This document shows, one piece after another, positions 7,436 to 16,500 of a stretch of 64,000 nt of DNA. Source of the DNA: Changshengia sp963803165 (GTDB lineage: Bacteria > Chloroflexota > Dormibacteria > Aeolococcales > Aeolococcaceae); NCBI GenBank assembly GCA_963803165.1, contig CAWDLK010000004.1, positions 186,001 through 250,000 on the forward strand, written 5' to 3'. Numbering within the stretch: position 1 is the stretch's first letter; each line of letters begins with the position of its first letter. The notes beneath the pieces are model-generated. The model saw only the letters and a program-made list of their open reading frames with translations, was not told the origin of the DNA and made no database searches. The translations under genes were made by a program, and so were the position numbers.

Positions 7436-8860
7436 TCAGCGGGACACCTGGCGCAGCAGGGAGCCCTCGGCGTCGCGGATGTCGACGAGGAGCGGCATCT
7501 GACCCACCGCGTGGGTCGAGCAGCTGAGGCACGGATCGAAGCAGCGGATGACCGCCTCAACGCGGTTGAGCATCCCCTCCTTGACCTGGTCGCCCTTGAT
7601 GTAGTGGCGAGCCGCCTGCAGAACGCTGCGGTTCATCGCCAGGTTGTTGTGGCCGGTGGCGATGACCAGGTTGACCCACTCCACCAGGCCGTCGTCGTCG
7701 ACGCGGTAGTGGTGGATCAGCACTCCACGGGGAGCCTCCGAGACGCCCACTCCCTCGTTGCGGTTCACCTCGGCGCGAGCCCGGACGTGAGGGCTGAGGA
7801 TGTCGGCATCGGAGAGGATCTCATCGATCATGTCGATGCAGTGGACGATCTCGATGAGCCGCGCGTAGTGGTAGTGGAAGGAGCTGGACGGGTAGCGGCC
7901 CAGCCGCTCGCGGTACTCGCCGAGCTCGGCGTCGGCCGCCAGGGTGCCCAGCCGCTCCACCACGTTGAGCCGGGCCAGCGGGCCGACCCGGTAGATGCCG
8001 GCCGGGTAGCCGAGCGGCTTGAAGTAGGTCGACTTCAGGTACGACCAGGGCTCCACGGTCTCGCCCAGGTAGTCCCAGTAGCTGCGCGGGTCCACCCCGT
8101 CGGCGAGGACCCAGCCGTTGGCGTCGACGACGCGCAGCAGCCCATCGGAGTAGGCCGCGTTGCCGGTCTCGTGCACCAGCCCCATGTGCAGGCTGGGGAA
8201 CTCGCCGAGATGGGCGGCCTCGTCGGCCCACGAGGCGACGTTGGCCTTGAACCACTCCAGGGTCCGGTGGGCTCGCTCGCGCGCATCGGGGATCTCGGCC
8301 AGGATGGCGTCGCGCTGCTCCGCGTCCAGGGGCCGGCTGACCCCGCCGGGGACCACCCACGCGGGGTGGACCCGCTTCCCGCCCAGCCGCTCGATGATCC
8401 GCTGGCCGAAGCGGCGCAGCGCCACCCCGTCGCGCGCCAGCTCGGGCGCCTGGTGCGCCACCGCGACCAGGTTGCGCTGGGCCGGGTCGGAGTCGAAGCC
8501 GAGCAGCAGGTCGGGCGACGAGAGGTAGAAGAAGCTGAGCGCGTGGGACTGGACGATCTGGGCCAGGTTGAGCACCCGCCGGAGCAGCACTCCGACCGGG
8601 GGCACGGTGACCCCGAGGATCTCGTCGCACGCCTTGGCCGAGGCGACCATGTGGCTGACCGGGCAGATGCCGCAGATCCGCGCCATGAGAGAGGGCATCT
8701 CGTGCAGCATCCGGCCCTGGCTGATGCGCTCGAATCCGCGGAACTGGGTGACGTGGAAGTGGGCGTCGGCCACCTCCCCGGCGGCGTCCAGCTCGATGGT
8801 GATCTTGGCGTGGCCCTCGATCCGGGTGACAGGCTCGATGAGGATGGTGTTGTCAGCCAA
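7436..8860 (-). CDS. hoxH: NiFe hydrogenase large subunit, group 3d HoxH
   Basis: 474-aa catalytic subunit of a bidirectional NAD-linked hydrogenase, carrying the NiFe(CN)2CO centre. The L1 motif RICGICPVSH (residue 61) and L2 motif DPCLSCSTH (about 442) provide the four Cys ligands. The 24 residues after that His would be cut off on maturation. RIEGHAKI near the N terminus is typical. HoxH-type wording of both motifs and the neighbouring diaphorase genes support group 3d over 3b or 1. It overlaps hoxY by 8 nt. Confidence 0.95.
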   Translation of the reverse strand: MADNTILIEPVTRIEGHAKITIELDAAGEVADAHFHVTQFRGFERISQGRMLHEMPSLMARICGICPVSHMVASAKACDEILGVTVPPVGVLLRRVLNLAQIVQSHALSFFYLSSPDLLLGFDSDPAQRNLVAVAHQAPELARDGVALRRFGQRIIERLGGKRVHPAWVVPGGVSRPLDAEQRDAILAEIPDARERAHRTLEWFKANVASWADEAAHLGEFPSLHMGLVHETGNAAYSDGLLRVVDANGWVLADGVDPRSYWDYLGETVEPWSYLKSTYFKPLGYPAGIYRVGPLARLNVVERLGTLAADAELGEYRERLGRYPSSSFHYHYARLIEIVHCIDMIDEILSDADILSPHVRARAEVNRNEGVGVSEAPRGVLIHHYRVDDDGLVEWVNLVIATGHNNLAMNRSVLQAARHYIKGDQVKEGMLNRVEAVIRCFDPCLSCSTHAVGQMPLLVDIRDAEGSLLRQVSR

Positions 8861-9380
8861 AGCTCACTCCCGCGGTGTCGGGCATCCGCCCGGAGATCAG
8901 ATCGTCGAGGACGGCGTAGATCTGGTCGGCCGACGGCGGGCACCCGGGCAGGAAGACGTCGACCTTGACCACCGCGTGCACCGGCCGCGACAGTTTGAGC
9001 AGCCGGGGGACCATGGGACCGGGAAGCTGGGGGTTGATGGTGACGTTCTCGAGGTAGGCGCGCTCCAGGATGGGGCCCGGCCCGTACGGGTTGCGCATCC
9101 CGGGGACGTTGGAGGTGACCGCGCAGTCGCCCAGCGACACCAGCACCCGGGTGTTGCGCCGGACCTCGTAGATCTTGCGCAGGTCGTCCTCGGAGCTGAT
9201 CGCGCCCTCCACCAGGGTCACGTCGACGTCCGCGGGGAACTCCTTGACGTCGACCAGGGCGCCGTAGACGAGGTCGGCCCGCTCGGTGATCTCGAGCAGT
9301 CGCTCGTCCATGTCGAGCAGAGACATGTGGCAGCCGGAGCAGCCGTCCAGCCAGATGGTCGCGAGCCGTGGTCTGCTCAT
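8853..9380 (-). CDS. hoxY: NiFe hydrogenase small subunit HoxY
   Basis: 175-aa small subunit holding the proximal 4Fe-4S cluster. DGCSGCHMS (Cys14, Cys17), GDCAVTSNVPG and LPGCPPSAD supply the four cluster cysteines. The ATG at 9380 overlaps the hoxU stop (ATGA). There is no signal peptide and only one cluster, which fits a soluble cytoplasmic group 3 enzyme. Confidence 0.94.
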   Translation of the reverse strand: MSRPRLATIWLDGCSGCHMSLLDMDERLLEITERADLVYGALVDVKEFPADVDVTLVEGAISSEDDLRKIYEVRRNTRVLVSLGDCAVTSNVPGMRNPYGPGPILERAYLENVTINPQLPGPMVPRLLKLSRPVHAVVKVDVFLPGCPPSADQIYAVLDDLISGRMPDTAGVSFG

Positions 9381-10084
9381 CGTGCGCGTGCCTCCCGAGC
9401 GGCGAGGTAGGGGAGATAGGGTCGGCGGCGGCGCGCCTCGGCGACCGACCTCCCCTTCTCGAAGAGCGCCCCGGTGGGGCACACCTGGACGCACTTCCCG
9501 CAGCTGGTGCAGGTGTTGGACTGGCCCCAGGGGGTGCCCAGGTCGGTGATCAGCCGGGCCTCGGTGCCCCGTCCCATCACGTCCCAGGTGTGAGCCCCCT
9601 CGACCTCGTCGCAGACGCGCACGCAGCGGGTGCAGAGGATGCAGCGGTTGTGGTCGATCCCGAAGCGCTCGTGCGACGCGTCCACACTCGCCGCGGGGTG
9701 GAGCTGGGGGAGCTCGAAGTGGGTGAGCCCCAGCCCGACCGCGAGGTCCTGCAGCTCGCAGTTCCCATCGGCCACGCAGACCGAGCAGATGTGGTTGCGC
9801 TCGGTGTAGAGGAGCTCCACGATCCGGCGGCGGTGAGCGCTGAGGCGGTCGGAGTTGACCGTCACCGCCATCCCCTCTTCGATGGCGGTCACGCAGGCGG
9901 GAAAGAGCTTGCGCTGCCCGGCCACCTCGACCATGCAGAGGCGGCAGGCGCCGACGTCCGAGAGCCCGTCGAGATGGCAGAGGGTGGGGATCTCGATGCC
10001 GTTCTCGGTGGCGACCTGGAGAATGGTGCGCCCGGCCGGGCCGGCGACGTCCCGACCCTCGATGGTCAGGGTGAGAACGCTCAT
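9377..10084 (-). CDS. hoxU: Diaphorase iron-sulfur subunit HoxU
   Basis: 235-aa NuoG-N-terminal-like subunit linking the flavin of HoxF to the hydrogenase. It has a 2Fe-2S domain (CHLDGLSDVGACRLC near 36), the CSVC...NC ligand region near 98, and two 4Fe-4S motifs (CILCTRCVRVC near 149, CTSCGKCVQVCP near 193). The start overlaps the hoxF stop by 4 nt and the end overlaps hoxY by 4 nt. Confidence 0.94.
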   Translation of the reverse strand: MSVLTLTIEGRDVAGPAGRTILQVATENGIEIPTLCHLDGLSDVGACRLCMVEVAGQRKLFPACVTAIEEGMAVTVNSDRLSAHRRRIVELLYTERNHICSVCVADGNCELQDLAVGLGLTHFELPQLHPAASVDASHERFGIDHNRCILCTRCVRVCDEVEGAHTWDVMGRGTEARLITDLGTPWGQSNTCTSCGKCVQVCPTGALFEKGRSVAEARRRRPYLPYLAAREARAR

Positions 10085-11767
10085 CGGCGGGCCTCCGCGG
10101 TCGTGGCGCCGGCGTCCGGCGGGTCCATCACGCAGACACCCGCCGGGCAGACGTGGTCGTCGATGTGGGCGAGGTACTCGTCACGGAAGTAGCGGAGCGT
10201 GGAGAAGACGGGATTGGGCGCGCCCTGGCCCAGGCCGCAGAGGCTGGTCTCGCGCACCATGGCGGCCAGGTCCTCCAGCTCGGCGAGGTCGCCCCGCCCC
10301 GCCTGCCCGCGGCTGATCCGGTCCAGCAGGCCGTGCATCTGGGTGGTGCCAACCCGGCAGGGGACGCACTTGCCGCAGGAACTCCTCGCGGCAGAAGTCC
10401 ATGAAGAACTTGGCCACGTCGACCATGCAGGTCCCCTGGTCCATCACGATCATGCCGCCCGAGCCCATGATCGAGCCAGCCTGGGCGAGCGACTCGTAGT
10501 CGACGGTCATGTCGAGCAGCTCCTCGGGCATGCACCCGCCCGAGGGACCCCCGGTCTGGACGGCCTTGAAGCTTCCTCCCGCGGGGAGGCCGCCCCCGAT
10601 GTCGAAGACGATCTCGCGCAGGGTGAGGCCGAGGGGCACCTCGATGAGGCCGGTGTTGACCACGCTCCCCGCCAGGGCGAAGACCTTCGTCCCGCGGCTT
10701 TTCCCGGCACCGATCGCGGAGTACCAGTCGGCCCCGCGGCGGATGATCGCCGCAACGCTCGCCATCGTCTCCACGTTGTTGATCAGGGTGGGCTTGCCCC
10801 ACAGACCGGACGCCGCCGGGTAGGGCGGCCGAGGTCGGGGCGTGCCCCGCCCTCCCTCGATGGAGGCGATCAGCGCGGTCTCCTCGCCGCAGACGAAGGC
10901 CCCCGCGCCGATGCGCACGTCGATCTCGAAGCCGAAGCTGCTCTCGGCGATCCTCGGCCCCAGCAGCCCGGCGTGCTCGGCCTGGCGGATGGCGGTGGTG
11001 AGCCGCTTCACGGCCAGCGGGTACTCGGCGCGGACGTAGACGTAGCCGCGCGACGCGCCGACCGCGTAGCCGGCGATGGCCATGCCCTCCAGCACCTGCT
11101 GCGGGCTGCTCTCCAGGACGCTGCGGTCCATGAACGCGCCCGGGTCGCCCTCGTCGCCGTTGCAGACGACGTACTTGCCATCCGAGGCGTCGGCCTTGGC
11201 GACCGTCGTCCACTTGAGTCCGGTGGGGTAGCCGGCGCCCCCCCTGCCGCGCAGCCCGCTGCGGGTGATCTCACCCAGCACCTCGGCCGGGGTCATGGTG
11301 GTGACGGCCTTGGTGAGGGCCTCGTAGCCGCCCGCCGCCACGTAGTCGTCCACTCGCTCGGGGTCGATCCGGCCGCAGTGCTCCAGCACCACCTTGAGCT
11401 GGTGCGAGAAGAAGGGGTCGTCGGCGATCGAGCGACCGCCGCCCTGGGCACCGCCGAGGGCCGCCACCACGGCCTCGACCGAGGCCTGGTCGGAGGCCGC
11501 GACGTGGTCGAAGAGCCGCTCCTGCTCGGGCACCGCCACCAGCGGCCCGGCGGCGCAGAGCCCCAGGCAGCCGACCCGCTTGACCGCGACGTCGGTGAGC
11601 CCGCGCGCCGTCACCTGCTCGCAGAGCGCGTCGAAGACGGCGTCGGACTGCATCGAGAGGCAGCCCGCCGCCTGGCAGACCTGAGCCGAGGCCCGCACCG
11701 GTCCGTCCGGGATGAGGGGTTCCTGACGTCGCCGCCGCGCCGGCGTCGTCGCACCGGTCTCAGTCAT
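10081..11767 (-). CDS. hoxF: NAD(P)H-binding diaphorase subunit HoxF, with one frameshift
   Basis: NuoF-like FMN subunit that exchanges electrons with NAD(P). The N-terminal thioredoxin-like 2Fe-2S part has VCQAAGC and VGCLGLC. The FMN loop GRGGAGYPTGLKW and NADH motif GDEGDPGAFMD follow. The ATG at 11767 overlaps the hoxE stop. The frame breaks at one extra base (A at 10380/10381). Removing it restores EESCGKCVPCRVGTTQMH, the 4Fe-4S motif, and the rest of the C terminus (PVFSTLRYF...CPAG) up to the stop at 10081, which overlaps hoxU. The corrected product is 561 aa, normal for the family. The break reads GAGTTC where GAGTC is expected, a pattern shared by other breaks here. Confidence 0.9.
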
Positions 11768-12261
11768 AGCGTCTCCAGCATCTTGTCCATGCCGTCGGGG
11801 CTCATCCGCCCGTGCACCTCGTCGTCGACGACGACCGCGGGAGCCATGCTGCATGCCCCCAGGCAGCGGGCCCGGAGCAGCGACACCCGGCCGTCCGGGG
11901 TGGTGCCGCCGGCGCCGATGCCCAGCCTGTCGTGGATCCGCTCCAGGATGGCGCCCGCCCCGTTGATGTAGCAGGCGGTGCCCATGCACACCACGCAGGT
12001 GTGCAGCCCCTGAGGCTTGCGGACGAAGTGCGAGTAGAACGTGGCCACCCCCAGCACCCGGCTGGGCGGCACCCCGAGGGCCTCGCTGACATAGCTCAGG
12101 GCGCCGTCGTCGAGGAACCCGAAGACCTCCTGCACGGTGTGGAGGACCTCGATGAGGCCGTCGGGCCGCGCCCCCAGGCGGCGGATGCGGACGTCGACCT
12201 GACGCCAGCGCTTGTCGTCCCGGGGCGGGGCGGCGGGCGGCTCGGGGGTCGCCACGGTCAT
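11764..12261 (-). CDS. hoxE: Diaphorase 2Fe-2S subunit HoxE
   Basis: 165-aa NuoE-like thioredoxin-fold subunit. Cluster ligands are in CMGTACYINGA and RCLGACSMAP, the usual two-pair spacing. It starts 3 nt after the ferredoxin stop and overlaps hoxF by 4 nt. With HoxFU it forms the NAD(P)-side module of the hydrogenase. By family knowledge HoxE may also be an entry point for ferredoxin, which fits the ferredoxin gene directly before it. Confidence 0.93.
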   Translation of the reverse strand: MTVATPEPPAAPPRDDKRWRQVDVRIRRLGARPDGLIEVLHTVQEVFGFLDDGALSYVSEALGVPPSRVLGVATFYSHFVRKPQGLHTCVVCMGTACYINGAGAILERIHDRLGIGAGGTTPDGRVSLLRARCLGACSMAPAVVVDDEVHGRMSPDGMDKMLETL

Positions 12262-12264
12262 CGG

Positions 12265-12498
12265 CTACTCCTCGATGAAGATGCACTCGCCGGCGCACTG
12301 GTCGGCGGCCTCGCGGACGGCGCCCTGGTGCTCGGCGGCGACCACCGCGAAGCTCTCCCTGCCCCCCGGGGTCTCGAGCACCACCTCGCCCTGCTTGACG
12401 TAGGAGAGCCCGTCGTCGAGCTGGGTGAAGACCTCGGGGCAGAGGTCCTCGCAGAGGTTGTCGCCGGTGCAGTACTTCTGGTCGATCCACACCTTCAT
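12265..12498 (-). CDS. Small ferredoxin with CxxDxxCxxxCP motif
   Basis: 77-aa single-cluster ferredoxin. The motif is Cys10-x2-Asp13-x2-Cys16-x3-Cys20-Pro plus a C-terminal CAGEC. Asp in the second ligand position is known from 3Fe-4S or Asp-ligated 4Fe-4S ferredoxins. A strong Shine-Dalgarno (GAAGGAGGTG) sits inside the 3' end of the preceding gene and the ATG overlaps its stop (ATGA). Placed between nifJ and hoxE, it is the likely carrier of electrons from pyruvate oxidation to the hydrogenase (inference). Confidence 0.9.
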   Translation of the reverse strand: MKVWIDQKYCTGDNLCEDLCPEVFTQLDDGLSYVKQGEVVLETPGGRESFAVVAAEHQGAVREAADQCAGECIFIEE

Positions 12499-13532
12499 CG
12501 GGTCACCTCCTTCGGGTTGCCACCGCCCGCCCAGGAGCGAAGGGTGGCCATGTAGTTAGCACGCTCGAAGGCTTCGCCAGCCTCCGCGGTCACTCGAGAC
12601 ACCGATCCCCGGAGCTGGGAGGCCGACTCGTAGTCGTGCCCGGCCAGCCAGGTGCGCAGCTCCCCCTCCACCCCGGCGACCCGCCCGGGACCGCAGCGGA
12701 GCAGCTCGGAGGTCATCATCACGGCGTCGGCGCCCACCGCCAGCGCCTTGGCGACGTCCTCGCCGCAGCGCACCCCGGAGGTCGCCGCCAGCGACACGGT
12801 GTCCGGCACCTGCGGGCGCAGCATGGCGATCCAGCGCAGCGGCAGGCCGAGCTCGACCGGGGTCGAGAGCTCCAGCCGGCACTCCACGTCCATGGTCTCC
12901 AGGTCGATGTCGGGCTGGTAGAAGCGGTTGAAGAGCACCAGCCCCGCGGCGCCGGCATGGGCGACCTGACGGGCGAAGTTGGCCATCGCGGAGTAGTAGG
13001 GGGAGAGCTTCACCGCGACCGGCACGGCCGCCACCCGGCAGACCTCGGCGACCAGCTCCAGGTCGGCGACCTCGACGTCGGCGGCGATCAGGTAGGGGTT
13101 GGCGGCGACCCGGTAGATGTTGAGCTCGATCGCGTCGGCGCCGGCGTCGGCGACCAGGGTGGCGTAGCGGCTCCACGCCCCGACCGAGGTGGCGTTGAGG
13201 CTGGCGATGACGGGGACGTCGACCGCCGCCTTGATCCGGGCCAGGTTGGCGAGGTAGCGGTCGGCCACCGTGGCCCCCTCGATGGGCGGGAAGAAGCCGT
13301 GGGCCTCGGGTCCGTTCTCAGTCCCCGCCTCGAGCGCCGCGTTGAGCGCCAGCTCCTCGGCCACGATCTCCTCCTCGAAGAGCGAGGGGAGGACGAGGGC
13401 GCCGATACCGGCGGCGGCGAGGCTGCGCGCCGACTCGAGGCTGCCGGTGAGCGGGCCGGCGGAGGCGACGAGGGGTGACCTCAGGGTCAGCCCCAGGTAC
13501 TGGGTGGTCAGGTCGACGTCGGTCGCGATCAC
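12495..13532 (-). CDS. Dihydroorotate dehydrogenase-like flavoprotein next to PFOR
   Basis: 345-aa TIM-barrel FMN protein. It opens with the DHODH-like LRSPLVASAGPLTG, has SLNATSVGAWS and an ADAIELNIY strand, and ends with a barrel segment VGADAVMMTSELL. GTG at 13532, 4 nt after the nifJ stop, gives the expected start. Close relatives are commonly found beside nifJ and are annotated DHODH-like, so a role in pyrimidine synthesis is doubtful. A PFOR-linked flavin oxidoreductase is more likely. The substrate is unknown. Confidence 0.82.
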   Translation of the reverse strand: MIATDVDLTTQYLGLTLRSPLVASAGPLTGSLESARSLAAAGIGALVLPSLFEEEIVAEELALNAALEAGTENGPEAHGFFPPIEGATVADRYLANLARIKAAVDVPVIASLNATSVGAWSRYATLVADAGADAIELNIYRVAANPYLIAADVEVADLELVAEVCRVAAVPVAVKLSPYYSAMANFARQVAHAGAAGLVLFNRFYQPDIDLETMDVECRLELSTPVELGLPLRWIAMLRPQVPDTVSLAATSGVRCGEDVAKALAVGADAVMMTSELLRCGPGRVAGVEGELRTWLAGHDYESASQLRGSVSRVTAEAGEAFERANYMATLRSWAGGGNPKEVTR

Positions 13533-13536
13533 GGTC

Positions 13537-16500
13537 TCACTCCTCGTCCAGCGCCACGCCGGGCCGGGCCGCGCCCGCGCCGGGCATCCCGCCCGCGCCG
13601 TCGCCGTCCGTCTCCGGGGAGGCGTCGACCCCGTCGTTGACCAGGGTGCGCTGCACCCCGGCGAGCTGGCTGTAGTAGCGCCAGCGCTCGGCGGCGTCAC
13701 GCTGGAGCAGGTTCATCAGCTCCGCCGCCCGTTCCGGGTCGCTCCGGGCGAGGGCCGCGAAGCGCACCTCCGAACCGGCGAAGTCGGACACCGGGATGCT
13801 GGGCTCGCGGGAGTTGAGAGAGAGCGGTCGACCCGACTCCTCGGCGGTGGGGCGGAAGCGGTAGAGGGGCCAGTACCCGGAGCGGACCGCGTCCTTCTGA
13901 TGGGTCATGGAGGTCGCCATGTCGATGCCGTGCGCGATGCACGTGGAGTAGGCGATGACCAGGGACGGTCCCGGGTACGCATCGGCTTCGAGCAGCGCCT
14001 TGATGGTCTGGACGTCGTTGGCGCCGACCGCGATCTGGGCCACGTAGACGTTGCCATAGGAGCGGGCGATCGCGCCCAGGTCCTTCTTGGGGGTGGACTT
14101 CCCGGAGGCGGCGAAGCGCGCCACGGCGCCCCGCGGGGTGGCCTTGGAGGCCTGGCCGCCGGTGTTCGAGTAGACCTCGGTGTCCAGCACCAGGACGTTG
14201 ACGTCGCGACCCGAGGCGAGCACGTGATCGAGGCCGCCGAAGCCGATGTCGTACGCCCAGCCGTCACCGCCTACGATCCACACCGACTTGCGGACCAGGC
14301 TGTCGGCGAGCGCGCCGAGCTGGGCCGCCTGGCGGGCCGCCTCGCCGCCGCCGTTGCCGGTCAGCGCGGCCAGCCGCTGCTGGAGCGCGTGGATCCGCTC
14401 CCGCTGGGCGAAGACCGCCGGCTCGTCCTCCTGGGCCGCGTCCAGGATGGACTCGGCGAGGGGCTCGCCGACCACCGGGGAGAGCGTCTGGAGCAGCGAG
14501 CGGGCCGCCCGCCTCTGGGCCTCCAGGCCGAGACGGATGCCGAGCCCGAACTCGGCGTTGTCCTCGAAGAGCGAGTTGGCCCAGGCCGGGCCGCGACCCT
14601 CGCGGTTGGCGGCCCAGGGGGTGGTGGGCAGGTTGCCCCCGTAGATGGAGGAGCAGCCAGTCGCGTTGGCGACCATCAGCCGGTCCCCGAAGAGCTGGGA
14701 GAGCAGCTTCAGGTAGGGGGTCTCGCCACAGCCGGCACACGCTCCGGAGAACTCGAAGAGTGGCTCCAGGACGGCGGCGCCCTTGACCGTGTTGTGCGCC
14801 AGCAGGCTCCTGTCCAGCTCGGGGATGGCACGGAAGAAGTCCCAGCGAGCCCGCTCGACGTCGCGGTGCTCGAGCACGGGCTCGAGGTCGAGCGACTTGT
14901 GCCGCGCCTCGGTCTTGGAGCGGCCGGGGCAGACCTCGACACAGAGCCCGCATCCGGTGCAGTCGTCGGGCGCGACCTGGATGGTGAGCAGGTGACCGGC
15001 CAGCTCCTTGGAGCGGAACGGCTTGGAGAGGAACTCCGCGGGCGCCGCGGCGACCGCCTCGGGCGCGTAGACCTTCATGCGGATGGCGGAGTGGGGGCAC
15101 ACGATCGCGCACTTCCCGCAGTCGCTGCAGATGGCGGGATCCCACACGGGGATCTCGGTCGCGATCGCCCGCTTCTCGAAGCGCGCCGTCCCCGAGGGGA
15201 AGCGCCCGTCGGGCGGCATCGCCGAGACCGGCAGGGCCTCACCCCGGTCGGCGATCAGCTGAGCGGTGACCTCGCGCACGAAGCGCGAGGCACCGGCGAA
15301 GTCGCGGGCCGTGCTCGCCCCCTCGGCGGCCAGCGCCACCTCGGCGGACGGTGGTGGCGTCACCTGGGTCAGGCCGGCCAGCGCGGAGTCGATGGCGGCG
15401 ATGTTGCGGTCCACCACCGTCTGTCCGCGCCTGCCGTAGGTCTTGACCACGGCCGCCTTGATGGCGCCGATGGCCTCGTCCACCGGGAGGACCCTGGAGA
15501 GGGCGAAGAAGCAGACCTGCATGACGGTGTTGATGCGGGTCCCCAGGTTGGCCTCCGAGGCGATGTGCTGGGCGTCGACCACCCAGAGCTGGATGCGCTT
15601 CTCCACCAGCTGCTCGCGCACCGCGAGCGGCAGGTGCCCCCACACCTCCTGGGGAGAGCCGGGGGTGTTGAGCAGGAAGGTGGCGCCGGGTTTTGCCCAT
15701 TCCAGGACGTTGACCCGCTCCAGGAGCCCGTGCTCGTGACAGGCCACGAAGTCCGCGGCGGTGATCAAATAGGTGGAGCGGATCGGCTCGGGCCCGAAGC
15801 GCAGATGGGAGACGGTCATCGAGCCCGACTTCTTGGAGTCGTAGACGAAGTACCCCTGGACGTGGGCTCCGGTGCCGTCGGAGATGATCTTGGCGCTGTT
15901 CTTGTTGGCACCCACGGTGCCGTCGGCGCCGAGCCCAAAGAAGACCGCCTGCAGCTCGCCTTCCGGCCGCGGCGGAGCGAAGCTCGGGTCCCACGCCAGG
16001 CTGGAGAGGCTGACGTCGTCGGTCACGCCGACGGCGAAGTGACGCCGGGGCCGGGCTGCGGACATCTCGTCGAAGACCGCCTTGGCCATCCCCGGGGTGA
16101 ACTCCTTGGAGGAGAGCCCGTAGCGCCCGCCGATCACCAGCGGGGCGGCGGCGAACGGGGGCTGCTCGCCCTCCATGGCCTCGTCGAGCGCGGCTCGCAC
16201 GTCGAGGTAGAGCGGCTCGCCCACCCCTCCGGGCTCCTTGGTGCGGTCGAGGACGGCGATCGTCCGCACGCCGCGCGGCAGGGCCCCGACCAGCTGCGCC
16301 GCCGGGAACGGACGGTAGAGGTGCACCTTGAGCATCCCCACCCGCTCGCCGCGTGCCCGCAGCACCTCGACCGTCTCCTCGACGGCGCCGCACGCCGAGC
16401 CCATCAGCACCACGACGCGCTCGGCGTCCGGGTCGCCCAGGTACTCGACCAGGCCGTAGCGGCGCCCGGTGCGCTCCGCCAGCTGGTCCATGGCGTGGGA

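Noticed and set aside
10081..11767. hoxF as a pseudogene
   Set aside because: One base restores the full conserved C terminus and the exact overlap with hoxU; there is no other damage.
12495..13532. Genuine dihydroorotate dehydrogenase (pyrD)
   Set aside because: It is embedded between nifJ and a ferredoxin and resembles the PFOR-linked DHODH-like group; no pyrimidine genes nearby.
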